From NCBI GenBank assembly GCA_002480345.1, contig DLBY01000137.1, forward strand, positions 1 to 12,850: a DNA stretch of 12,850 nucleotides. Reading direction: 5' to 3'. The position numbers were made by a program, and so were the translations under genes. Below the pieces are notes generated by a model that did no database searches, was not told where the DNA came from, and saw only the letters and a list, made by a program, of their open reading frames with translations. Every line of letters begins with the position of its first letter. Positions within the stretch are counted from its first letter, which is position 1. This DNA comes from Phycisphaerales bacterium UBA7812 (GTDB lineage Bacteria; Planctomycetota; Phycisphaerae; Phycisphaerales; UBA1924). Positions 1 through 7,921 of this stretch are shown in pieces.

Positions 1-1
1 C

Positions 2-1381
2 ACCGGCGAATCCGCGCCCGTCCCCGTGCGCGCGGGCGCGTCCGTGTTCGCGGGCGCCGTCAACCTGTCGGGCGTGCTCCGCGTGCGCACGACGGCGGTC
101 GGCGAATCCACCCGCGCCGCCCGCCTAATGCAACTCGTCGCCGACGCGGCCGAGCAGAAGGCCCCGATCGTGCAGACCGCCGACCGCCTCGCGGGCTGGT
201 TTGTCGCGATCGTCGCGACGCTCGCCGTCGCGACCGGCATCGCGTGGTCCCTGCTCGATCCAGCGGGCGGGGTGCAGACCGCGATCGAGCACGCGACGGC
301 CCTGCTCATCGTCACCTGCCCCTGCGCGCTCGGGCTCGCGACCCCGCTGGTCCTCAGCGCCACGATCGGGCGTCTCGCAAGGGCGGGCGTGCTCGTCAAG
401 GGGGGCGTCCAGCTCGAACGCCTCGCAACCAACCGCCGCGCGCCGGGCCTCGCGGTCTTCGACAAAACCGGCACCCTGACCACCGGCGCGATGTCCGTCG
501 CGCAGTGGACCGTCGACGAGGACACCGCCCGACTCGTGCGCGCGCTCGAGGCCCGCTCGACACATCCCATCGCGCGCGCGATCGCCGCGTCGGGCGCGCA
601 CGCCGACTCTCCCCCGACGGGGGTCGTCAATACCCAAGGCTCGGGGCTCGTGGGCACCGTCGGGGGCGTCCGCCTCGCGGTCGGGTCCGACCAGCACCTG
701 CGATCCCTCGGGGTCGATATCCCCGACTCCATCGCCGACTGGGCCCGCGCCGCCGCGGAAACGGGCGAGACCCCCATCCTGATCGCCACCGAAGGCATCG
801 CCCGAGGCGGGGTCAGCCTCACCGACACCCCGCGCGACGACGCCCACGCCCTGATCGACACCCTCACCAAGAACGGCTGGTCCGTCGCCCTGCTCTCGGG
901 AGACGATCCGCGCGTCGTCCGACGCACCGCCGATCGGCTGGGCATCGACCCGGACAACGCAAGCGGACGCGTCTCACCCGAGGGCAAGCTCGAACGCATC
1001 CGCGAACTCGTCCGCGAACGCGCGGGATCCGGGATGGGCCCAGTCGTCATGATCGGGGACGGCGTGAACGACGCGGCCGCTCTCGCCGCGGCCGATGTCG
1101 GCATCGCGGTGCAGGGCGGGGCAGACGCGAGCCTCGACGCGGCCGACATCTTCATCCAGAAGGGCGGGCTCTCGAGCATCGCCCGCCTCACGGACGCGTC
1201 CTCGGACGCGATCCGACGCATCCGCCTGTGCATCGGCGCGAGCCTGCTCTACAACTCCACCGCCGCGGCCCTCGCGATGGCGGGCCTTGTTCACCCGCTC
1301 CTCGCAGCGGTGCTCATGCCCCTCAGCTCGCTGACCGTCGTCTCCATCGCTGCTTCGGGCCGCCTGACGAAGATCGCCTGA
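2..1381 (+). CDS. ccoI: Copper-transporting P1B-type ATPase, CcoI/FixI type (5' end missing)
   Basis: An inner-membrane ATPase that moves copper out of the cytoplasm; the CcoI/FixI branch supplies copper for cbb3 cytochrome oxidase. The gene enters the window already open, in the frame starting at base 2. The first residues are TGESAPV, the actuator-domain TGE loop, so the metal-binding N-terminus, the first membrane helices and most of the actuator domain lie outside. Visible in order are a membrane segment (bases ~190-270), the CPC metal site in CPCALG (317-334), the phosphorylated Asp in DKTGTLT (Asp codon 461-463), the nucleotide-binding HP pair (563-568), GDGVND (1055-1072), and two final membrane helices with LYN and MPLSS. 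MPLSS fits the M-x-x-S-S signature of copper pumps; the proline usual after YN is absent. CcoS directly downstream favours CcoI over a general CopA detoxification pump. Family assignment is very sure; the CcoI subtype rests largely on context. Confidence 0.9.
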   Translation, partial: TGESAPVPVRAGASVFAGAVNLSGVLRVRTTAVGESTRAARLMQLVADAAEQKAPIVQTADRLAGWFVAIVATLAVATGIAWSLLDPAGGVQTAIEHATALLIVTCPCALGLATPLVLSATIGRLARAGVLVKGGVQLERLATNRRAPGLAVFDKTGTLTTGAMSVAQWTVDEDTARLVRALEARSTHPIARAIAASGAHADSPPTGVVNTQGSGLVGTVGGVRLAVGSDQHLRSLGVDIPDSIADWARAAAETGETPILIATEGIARGGVSLTDTPRDDAHALIDTLTKNGWSVALLSGDDPRVVRRTADRLGIDPDNASGRVSPEGKLERIRELVRERAGSGMGPVVMIGDGVNDAAALAAADVGIAVQGGADASLDAADIFIQKGGLSSIARLTDASSDAIRRIRLCIGASLLYNSTAAALAMAGLVHPLLAAVLMPLSSLTVVSIAASGRLTKIA

Positions 1382-1420
1382 CGACGACCGGCGATCGTCC
1401 ACCCCGGCTACCGTTCCCCG

Positions 1421-1624
1421 ATGTCCGTGATCATGGTCATGCTCCCGATCGCGCTGCTCCTTGCGGGGCTGTTCGTCTACGCCTTCATCCGATCGGTCAA
1501 GAGCGGGCAATACGACGACCTCGACACCCCGCCCATCCGCGCCGTGCTCGACGACGACCCCGTCGATCACACCCGGGCGCGTGCCGACACAACCCCTCGC
1601 GACGATCAGAACAGCGACGCCTGA
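1421..1624 (+). CDS. ccoS: CcoS, cbb3-type cytochrome oxidase assembly protein
   Basis: A 67-residue single-span membrane protein needed for cofactor insertion into cbb3-type cytochrome c oxidase. The N-terminal helix covers about residues 3-25 (VIMVMLPIALLLAGLFVYAF). It is followed by the family pattern SVKSGQYDDLDTPPIRAVLDDD at about residues 26-47, which closely matches the SGQFDDLE...ILFDDD block of known CcoS proteins. The remaining ~20 residues are a charged variable tail. The gene starts 39 bases after the ccoI stop, so the two are probably cotranscribed. No Shine-Dalgarno sequence is seen before the ATG, and the start is chosen because it fits the family's N-terminus. The last 19 bases overlap the 3' end of the opposite-strand photolyase gene. 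Confidence 0.92.
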   Translation: MSVIMVMLPIALLLAGLFVYAFIRSVKSGQYDDLDTPPIRAVLDDDPVDHTRARADTTPRDDQNSDA

Positions 1625-4146
1625 GCCTCTGTTTCGGGCGCCCGCTTCGCCCTCAGCGAGAGCACCCGACCCGCGGCGGCGATGCCGGAGAGGAACGCGT
1701 TCTGCACCCCGTCCTCGAGTCGGCTTTCCGCGTCGCCGATCGCGGCGCTGAAGCCGTCCCCGCAGGAGGCGAGCTTGCGTTCCCGGTCGAACGCGCACTG
1801 GTGCCCGCTGATCGCCGCCACCCGCCCGAGCCCCCAGCGGTGCGCCCGCGCGTCCGCCAATCCGGTGCGGATCCCGAGTTCGGCCAGCACCCGCTCCGTT
1901 TCACGCGCCAGTTCTTCCGCGGCGGTCTCACGATCCGCATCGTGACGCAGGCGGGACCAATCGGCCCCCGCGTGCACGACGAGACGCTCCGAGACCGCGT
2001 CCCCCGCCCTCCCGGGCTTGGACGCCTCGCGGACGATCTTCTCGATCGCGGCGTCGCCCTCGCACAGCAGCACATCGGGCAGGTCCGCGTCGCCGGGGAT
2101 CTCCGCCTCGCTCATGAGCACCCACTGGCAGCGCGATTCGATCGTCGCGAGGACGCCCCGGATCTCGGGCGAGTGCTCGTCGAGCAGGCGGGCCGCTTGC
2201 GTCGCGGCCGCCGCGACGACCACCGCATCGAAGCCGTCCTCCCGCCTCGCTTCCGATCCCCAGGGCTCGACCAGCAGCGTCCACGCGTCGCCCTCGCGCT
2301 GGATCGCGGTCACGCTCGCGCTCGTCTCGATCTTCAGATCCGCCCCGAGGTGCGCGCACACCGCCGCCATGCCGGGCGTGCCCACCGCCAGCACGCGGGC
2401 ATCTTCGATCGGGCGCACCGAACCGTCCGCAAGCGCCTCGATCCGTGGTCGCCAGACAGCGCACACCCCCGCCTCGACCCACGAACGCACGAACCGCGCG
2501 AACCGCTCGTCGGTGACGCCGAACCCCGGTGCGCCGTGGTCGAACCCGCCCGCATCCGCGAGGCGTGTGCTCGTGCGCCCTCCGACGGCGCGACCTTTGT
2601 CGAACACGCGGACGGTGCACCCCTGGTCCGCGAGCGTGCGCGCACACGCAAGACCGCTGATCCCGCCCCCGACGACCGCGACCCGCAACGGTTCGTGCCC
2701 CGCCCGCGCCCTCACGCTCGCGGCGTACCGCCGGACATCCAGCCGCTCCGCGTGCACCGCGGTCGTCCGGTCGCGGACCGCCCCGAGGACCGGCCGCTCG
2801 GGCGTGAACGGGCGGTCGAACTGCCCGAGGCACCAGAGCAGCCCGCCGTACGAGTTTGGGTTGTTCCCGTCGAGCGCGAAGCGGTGATTGAGATCGATCA
2901 GGTCGCGGAGCGCCTTCTCGGGAGTCGCCTTCCACCGCGGGATCATCTTGCCCCAGGTCATGCGCAGGTTGTTGTGCAGTTCCCCGTTCAGCAGCAGCGA
3001 CCGCTGCGCCCAGTCCCAGAGCTCGTCCCCGGTCCGCGCCCGCGCCAACGCCTCCCAGGTGTACCCCGCCTCGCGCGGATCGTCCGCGTGCTCGGCGAGA
3101 GTCCGCTGCGCCCAGTCGGGCAGCACACCGAGCGACTCGAGCGTCCCGGGCGCGGTGTGCGCACAGAAGTTGTGCGCCAGTTCCCTCCAGACGAGCAGTT
3201 CATCGAGGAACTTCTCGGCGCCGGGGCCGCCCATCGCGTCCGCCTCGCGTGCGACGCGGAAGGGCGAGACATGACCGTGGTGCAGGTAGGGCGAAAGACA
3301 GCTCACCGCCTCCATCGCGGTCGCGTCGTTGCGACGCTTGTCGTAGCGCCCCAGGTGCTCGCGTTTGAAGGCCTCCCATCGGGCGTAGCCCGCCGCCGAC
3401 CCACCCGTTGTGCGACCGACCGGCGGGACCGAGTGATCGATCAGGCAGCGGGCGCACAGGTCGTCGAGATCCGCGTTCTCAAGATCGAGCGGGTCGAACT
3501 CCAGGCCGAGGACCGGGAGCGCCGGCGGCTCGTGCTCGGGCGTCACCTCGTGCCACGCTTCGCGGAGCCTCGCACGCCAGTGCTTCTTCGCGGCGTCCCG
3601 GAACTTGAAGGCCCGGTCGTACCGCTTGCCGAGCAGACGCAGCGGCATGACGCAGGCCGAGTCGACCGCGAGGAGCGCGCCGCGCGAGCGGCGGGCGTGG
3701 GCTGTCGACCACTCGGGGAAAGGCGGGGCGGGGAAGTCCTCGGTCACCACCGCGGCCGCGCGTTCGATCAGGCCCCGGATGGGCGAGGGCCCGCCGGTGC
3801 GGAGCGACGGGTCGGTCGGCAGGTGGAACGCGAAGGCGACCCCCCGCTCGCGCAGCCCGCGGGCGAGGTCGAGGGCGCCCTCCAGGATGAATCGGTGGTG
3901 GCGGTCGCTGTTGAAGCGGTGGTCGCCCCCCAGGCCCTGGTAGACGAGCACGGGCTTGTGCGCACGGTTGGCGACCGTGATCGCGGCGTCGAGCGCCGGG
4001 TTCTCGTGGTCGCGGATCGCGTGGTGCAGCCAGCAGAGGACGAACGCTCCGTTCTCCTCGATGGGCCGGTCGTTGAGCGCGATCGCCCGCTCCGTGAGGG
4101 GCTCGGGGAGATCGACGGGAAGAGGGTGCGCGTCGGGCGTGGTCAT
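1606..4146 (-). CDS. phr: Class II DNA photolyase fused to a renalase-like FAD oxidoreductase
   Basis: An 846-residue two-part protein. Residues ~1-470 are a class II CPD photolyase, which uses light and reduced FAD to split cyclobutane pyrimidine dimers in DNA. Visible class II marks are the N-terminal antenna/Rossmann part (~30-180), WREL at ~320-323 followed by NF at 326-327, ELHNNLRMTWGKMIPRW, and LDGNNPNSY at 425-433 (the usual class II form is DGRDPNGY). Residues ~489-846 are a second, complete flavoprotein domain. It has the dinucleotide fold VAVVGGGISG (489-498), GRAVGGRTSTR (518-528), FDHGA (535-539), and the C-terminal FAD-closing CGDG (795-798) with a SGIAAAGRVL helix. This fits the renalase-like oxidoreductases (COG3380 type), whose substrates are mostly unknown. 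Usual class II photolyases are about 450-500 residues, so this is a true fusion with an uninterrupted frame. The ATG at 4146 gives the photolyase N-terminus; longer in-frame starts would run into the upstream gene. No good Shine-Dalgarno. The 3' end overlaps ccoS by 19 bases, tail to tail. Confidence 0.9.
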   Translation of the reverse strand: MTTPDAHPLPVDLPEPLTERAIALNDRPIEENGAFVLCWLHHAIRDHENPALDAAITVANRAHKPVLVYQGLGGDHRFNSDRHHRFILEGALDLARGLRERGVAFAFHLPTDPSLRTGGPSPIRGLIERAAAVVTEDFPAPPFPEWSTAHARRSRGALLAVDSACVMPLRLLGKRYDRAFKFRDAAKKHWRARLREAWHEVTPEHEPPALPVLGLEFDPLDLENADLDDLCARCLIDHSVPPVGRTTGGSAAGYARWEAFKREHLGRYDKRRNDATAMEAVSCLSPYLHHGHVSPFRVAREADAMGGPGAEKFLDELLVWRELAHNFCAHTAPGTLESLGVLPDWAQRTLAEHADDPREAGYTWEALARARTGDELWDWAQRSLLLNGELHNNLRMTWGKMIPRWKATPEKALRDLIDLNHRFALDGNNPNSYGGLLWCLGQFDRPFTPERPVLGAVRDRTTAVHAERLDVRRYAASVRARAGHEPLRVAVVGGGISGLACARTLADQGCTVRVFDKGRAVGGRTSTRLADAGGFDHGAPGFGVTDERFARFVRSWVEAGVCAVWRPRIEALADGSVRPIEDARVLAVGTPGMAAVCAHLGADLKIETSASVTAIQREGDAWTLLVEPWGSEARREDGFDAVVVAAAATQAARLLDEHSPEIRGVLATIESRCQWVLMSEAEIPGDADLPDVLLCEGDAAIEKIVREASKPGRAGDAVSERLVVHAGADWSRLRHDADRETAAEELARETERVLAELGIRTGLADARAHRWGLGRVAAISGHQCAFDRERKLASCGDGFSAAIGDAESRLEDGVQNAFLSGIAAAGRVLSLRAKRAPETEAQASLF

Positions 4147-4151
4147 GGGCT

Positions 4152-4174
4152 GATCGGTTCGCGTCGCGCCGATC
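4152..4174 (-). promoter_or_regulatory. Possible hairpin just ahead of the photolyase start
   Basis: The 61-base gap between the flavoprotein stop and the photolyase ATG contains the inverted pair GATCGG (4152-4157) and CCGATC (4169-4174), separated by an 11-base GC-rich loop. The stem lies only five bases upstream of the start codon, where it could affect ribosome access. There is no T-run beside it, so it does not look like an intrinsic terminator. A 6-bp stem in DNA this rich in GATCG may well be chance. Confidence 0.25.
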
Positions 4175-4207
4175 CGCCGATGCGTCCGGGAACCGGGCGA
4201 CGGGCGC

Positions 4208-5536
4208 TCAGGCCTGCCCCGCGAGCAGCGCCTCGGCCGCGCGCCGGCCCGATTGCAGCGCCCCGTTGATCGACCCGTTGTCCAGGTAATCGCCGGCGAG
4301 GACCACGCCGGGGGTGCCCGTAACAACCGACCGCTCGGGGGTGGACAGCGCCGGCGCGTCCTCGCCGGGCAGGGCGTGTCGGATGTCATCGGTCCGGATG
4401 TGCGTCCACGACTCGGCCTCGGGACCGAACCAATCGACCATCTGCCGCTGCGCGTCGCGGACGAGATCCGCCTCGGGACGGTCCAGGTTCGCGGGGGCGA
4501 CGATGTTGCAGCAGACCTGAGCCCGTCCCTGCGGGGCGTAGCCGGGCTGGACATTGGACACCACCGCCGCGTGGTTCACCGGGCCCGCGTCGCCGTCCAC
4601 GCCGTCCCCGTTGAGGAACAGGATCGCCTCGTTCGTGGGCGCTCGCTCGGCGTCGAAGGTGATCGTGACCGTCCGCTTCCAGGTCGGCTCGCGCACGCCC
4701 GAGAGGCCCGAGGCCTTCGCGATGGTCGCGGCCGCGGCACCGTCCGCGGCGAGGACGACCGAGCCCGCGGTGTGCTCGCCGCTGTTCGTGCGCACGCGCA
4801 CACCCGACTCGGCCCGCTCGATCGCGGTCACGCCCTCGCCCGTGCGCACGATCGCGCCGTCAGCGGTGACACCCGCCGCGAGTTGGGCGGGGATCATGCC
4901 CATCCCGCCCGCGGGCAGGGCCGCCTCGCCCTTGGCGAACATCGCGTAGGTGTAGCGGAGTTTGCGAGCGCTGGTCTCGAGCGAGCGGTCGAGGAACACG
5001 CCGCCGAAGAAGGGGCGGAAGAACCGCTCGATGATCCGCTCGCTCAACCCGACGCGGGTCAGGTAGGCGAGGCTGGTCTCCTCGGGCTCTTCCCAGAGGC
5101 GGGCGGGATCGCCGAACCGGTGGGCCGCGTCCAGGAGCCCGACCGCCGCGATGTCGCGGAGTTTCATGAGCGGCCCGGGGCGGAGGACCTGCTGCAGGCC
5201 CGCCCGCGGGTCGCGGAGCGGGTCGGCGACGCGGTGGAACGCGCCCTCGAACCGGACCATCGCCCCGCTCAGAAAGCCGCGCAGGGAGAGCGCGTCCAGA
5301 TCGAGCACGCGCCGTCCCTCGGGATATGCGGTGAGGTAGACCTGGAACCCGCGGTCGACGAGGTGGAGCCCGTGCGCGGTCTCGACGCGTTCCGTGCGCA
5401 CGCGTCCGCCCACGCGGTCGGACGCCTCGAGCAGCGTGACGGTGCGCCCGGCTTCGCTGAGACGGCGGGCGGCGGCGAGGCCCGCGAGGCCGGCGCCGAT
5501 GACGATGACGGAGTCAGGAAAATGCGCGTCGGGCAT
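4208..5536 (-). CDS. FAD-dependent amine-oxidase/phytoene-desaturase-like oxidoreductase
   Basis: A 442-residue cytoplasmic flavoprotein of the amine oxidase/phytoene desaturase/protoporphyrinogen oxidase superfamily. The N-terminus holds the FAD dinucleotide-binding motif VIVIGAGLAGLAAARRL (residues 10-26), then EASDRVGGRVRTE. Near the C-terminus, LAGDYLDNGSINGALQSGR (413-431) is the second FAD-contact motif of the superfamily. There is no signal peptide or twin-arginine motif. The substrate cannot be read from the sequence; carotenoid-like, amine and porphyrin substrates are all possible. The gene starts 18 bases after the transglutaminase/hydrolase stop and ends 61 bases before the photolyase fusion, in the same direction, so cotranscription is likely. 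Flavin amine oxidases next to photolyase genes are a recurring arrangement in bacterial photo-oxidative stress loci, which gives the pairing some precedent. No Shine-Dalgarno is seen before the ATG. The fold is sure and the function open. Confidence 0.88.
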   Translation of the reverse strand: MPDAHFPDSVIVIGAGLAGLAAARRLSEAGRTVTLLEASDRVGGRVRTERVETAHGLHLVDRGFQVYLTAYPEGRRVLDLDALSLRGFLSGAMVRFEGAFHRVADPLRDPRAGLQQVLRPGPLMKLRDIAAVGLLDAAHRFGDPARLWEEPEETSLAYLTRVGLSERIIERFFRPFFGGVFLDRSLETSARKLRYTYAMFAKGEAALPAGGMGMIPAQLAAGVTADGAIVRTGEGVTAIERAESGVRVRTNSGEHTAGSVVLAADGAAAATIAKASGLSGVREPTWKRTVTITFDAERAPTNEAILFLNGDGVDGDAGPVNHAAVVSNVQPGYAPQGRAQVCCNIVAPANLDRPEADLVRDAQRQMVDWFGPEAESWTHIRTDDIRHALPGEDAPALSTPERSVVTGTPGVVLAGDYLDNGSINGALQSGRRAAEALLAGQA

Positions 5537-5554
5537 GGCGGGTGAGGATAGGGA

Positions 5555-7870
5555 TCAGGGGTCGGACGGGGGGACCGGCGCCGGCTTGGTCTCGGAGACT
5601 GGCTTTGCCTTCGCGGTCCAGCGAACGACGAGGTCCGCGGTCGCGGCGCTGCTCGGGTCGTTGCGTTCCGCCAGCGAGCGGTCGATCGCGGCCTGCGTGC
5701 GGGGGACGACTCCGTTGAAGACCCGTTCGCCGTTCACGAAGACCCTGATGTCGCGGTCGAGATCGACGAGTTCGTCCCGGAGACGGAGGCGGATCGAGGA
5801 GAGGTGATCGGGCGTGGTCAGATGGATGGTGCCGGGATCACTGACCCACGCCTCGATCGTGGTGCGGGGCTTCGCGGGGCTCGAGCCGTCGGGGTTGGGT
5901 TCGAGGGCCAGCCAGTAGAAGCGGTCGTGGGTCACATCGTCCTGATGCCAGACGATCTTCCTGGGCCATGGGTTGCGGGTGTGGGACGCCATCCAGGGGA
6001 GAATCTCGGCGTCCTTGCGCTGCATCCAGTGGCCGAGGCCTTCGTAGATCTTCACTTCGTGGGGGTAGCCCTCGGGGTCGTCGGCGCGGAGATCGGCGAG
6101 GGCTTGTTTCCATTCCTCGGCTTTCTTGTTGCGGTCGTAGGCGGCATCGTCACCCCCCATCAGCACCGCGAAGGGCAGGTTCCGCAGGCCGAGCGGTTTG
6201 GTCTCGTTGGGATGCCCCGCCATCATCGCGGCGGCGGCGAAGCGGTCGGCCATGCGCGGGGCGAGTTGGTAGACGCCGTCGCCCCCGGCGGAGTAGCCCA
6301 TGAGGTAGACCCTGTCGGGGTTGACATTGCGGGTGGCGATGTAGGTCTCGATCAACCGGTCGAAGAGGTCGTCGATATGCGCCTGGTGCCAGAGGTTCCA
6401 GGTGTCGGTCGGGGCCCGGGGGGCGATGTAGATGCCTTCTTCGGGCTGGTAGAGCTTGATCTGGTTCTGCCATTGCTGGTCGTTGACTTCGGCGGGGGCG
6501 CCCCCGCCGCCGTGCATGGAGATCCAGAGGCTGCGGCCCGATTCTGGTTCGTCGCCGAAGGCTTTTTCGAGGATTTTGAGGGTGTGGCCGCCAGCGGTGA
6601 AGGCGTCGGCGTCGATCTCCGCCTCGCGTTCGCGGGCGATCCGTGCCATCCGGTTCTGGAACGCGACGATGACGAACCCCTCAGCGGCCTGCTCGCCCAG
6701 CGCCATCTCGCGTTGGTCGTTCGGCAGTTCATCCCAATAGAAATCTAGTGTTCTCGACTCGGCATCATCATCCGGCGGCGCGTAGGCGTACCGGGTCTCA
6801 TCATCGACGGTGATGCTGATCTGGAAATCCGTCCCCGGCGGCACCTTGATCGACGGCATGTCGTTGAGATCGCTCGTCCCCGCCTTGGTCCGCACGGCTT
6901 TCTGATTCCCGAGGAGGTTCGGAAGGACAAAGGCCTCGACTCGATCTCCACCCCGCGACTCGAAAACCCGGAAGTAGATCATCTGCCGATTCGCGTCCGC
7001 CGGCTGCGCCTCCGGCTCCGGCCCGTACCGCGCCGTCACATCCACCGCGTGCACGCTCGTGTCCGCGCGATCCCACACCATCGGGAAGTGGTTTCCCGTT
7101 GGCTTGAACGAGGTCGCCCACACCGCGTGCTCCTCGCTCCCGGCGATCGCCTTGCTCGCGTCGCCTGTGAACCAGCCGCGGTTCAGGCCCTTGGGGTCGT
7201 ACTCGTCGGCGCCCATGAAGTGCCAGCCGTCGTCCCAGATCTCGACCCAGGTGTGGTTGCCGCGTTTGTCGTGCCAGCTCGCGACGCCGGCGACGCGGGC
7301 GGGGACGCCGACGCTGCGGCAGGCGTCGACGAGCAGGATCGAGAGCCCGGTGCAGGTCGCGATGCCCTGCTCCATCGACTCGGCGGGGCTCTGGTTGGGC
7401 TTCTTGCGACCGGTGTTGTAGTGCACATTCACGAGGTTGAAGAGTTCGCGGTTGAGCGCCTGCGCCGCCTCGGTCGCGCTCGAGCAGTCCTTCACGAGCG
7501 GGGCGCAGCGTTCCAGCATCGCGGGGCGCCAGTTCTCGCGCGTCTCGTCAAGCACCGCGTAGGGCAGCACATCGTTGAGGAAGATGTCTTCGGGCACCTC
7601 GCCCGCCCACGGAAACGCGCCGCGGGCGGCGAGCGCGCAACGGAGATTGTCATCGAGAATCTCGGGGTCGATCTGCGCATCGCGCGGCGGACGGTGCATC
7701 GTCAGGAACCGCACCGCGCGCCGGCGGAGCGGGTCGCGTGCGATCGGGTCTTCCGCGTTGAACGCCTCCCACGACGCGGGCAACGCGTGAGGCAAGGCGA
7801 GCGGGGAGGCACGCAGTGGACCCGCGACCAGCGCGGCGAGCAGCACAACGAAAACAGCGTGGATTCTCAT
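5555..7870 (-). CDS. Secreted transglutaminase-like / alpha-beta hydrolase fusion protein
   Basis: A 771-residue exported protein with two catalytic modules. The ATG at 7870 is chosen because it opens with a clean signal peptide (MRIHAVFVVLLAALVAGP, cleavage near residue 22); an in-frame ATG at 7897 would add nine polar residues. Neither start has a Shine-Dalgarno. Residues ~120-230 form a transglutaminase-like (papain-fold) domain with the triad Cys173 (ATCTGLS), His206 (GNHTW) and Asp222 (MGADEY). Residues ~430-640 form an esterase/PHB-depolymerase-like alpha/beta hydrolase with the oxyanion loop HGGGG (453-457), nucleophile Ser527 in GYSAGGDG, an acid likely at Asp574 or Asp575, and His614 in GLGHW. 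Beta-rich stretches of unknown role lie between and after them. All catalytic residues are present, so both modules may be active, perhaps as protease/amidase and esterase on extracellular polymers; substrates are unknown. It lies 51 bases after the pump gene and 18 before the flavoprotein gene. Confidence 0.85.
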   Translation of the reverse strand: MRIHAVFVVLLAALVAGPLRASPLALPHALPASWEAFNAEDPIARDPLRRRAVRFLTMHRPPRDAQIDPEILDDNLRCALAARGAFPWAGEVPEDIFLNDVLPYAVLDETRENWRPAMLERCAPLVKDCSSATEAAQALNRELFNLVNVHYNTGRKKPNQSPAESMEQGIATCTGLSILLVDACRSVGVPARVAGVASWHDKRGNHTWVEIWDDGWHFMGADEYDPKGLNRGWFTGDASKAIAGSEEHAVWATSFKPTGNHFPMVWDRADTSVHAVDVTARYGPEPEAQPADANRQMIYFRVFESRGGDRVEAFVLPNLLGNQKAVRTKAGTSDLNDMPSIKVPPGTDFQISITVDDETRYAYAPPDDDAESRTLDFYWDELPNDQREMALGEQAAEGFVIVAFQNRMARIAREREAEIDADAFTAGGHTLKILEKAFGDEPESGRSLWISMHGGGGAPAEVNDQQWQNQIKLYQPEEGIYIAPRAPTDTWNLWHQAHIDDLFDRLIETYIATRNVNPDRVYLMGYSAGGDGVYQLAPRMADRFAAAAMMAGHPNETKPLGLRNLPFAVLMGGDDAAYDRNKKAEEWKQALADLRADDPEGYPHEVKIYEGLGHWMQRKDAEILPWMASHTRNPWPRKIVWHQDDVTHDRFYWLALEPNPDGSSPAKPRTTIEAWVSDPGTIHLTTPDHLSSIRLRLRDELVDLDRDIRVFVNGERVFNGVVPRTQAAIDRSLAERNDPSSAATADLVVRWTAKAKPVSETKPAPVPPSDP

Positions 7871-7921
7871 GGGAGGAAGGGTATCGGATCGAGCCATGGA
7901 CCGGGCCGCGTTCTCGGGGGT

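Noticed and set aside
244..4269. A 1341-codon plus-strand frame spanning the ATPase, ccoS and the photolyase region
   Set aside because: Its product is Arg/Pro-rich low-complexity sequence and it overlaps three clear genes in other frames, so it is a composition artefact.
4147..4554. N-terminal extension of the photolyase frame upstream of 4146
   Set aside because: The extra residues are Ser/Arg/Pro-rich and overlap the flavoprotein gene on the same strand in another frame; the photolyase family begins at the 4146 ATG.
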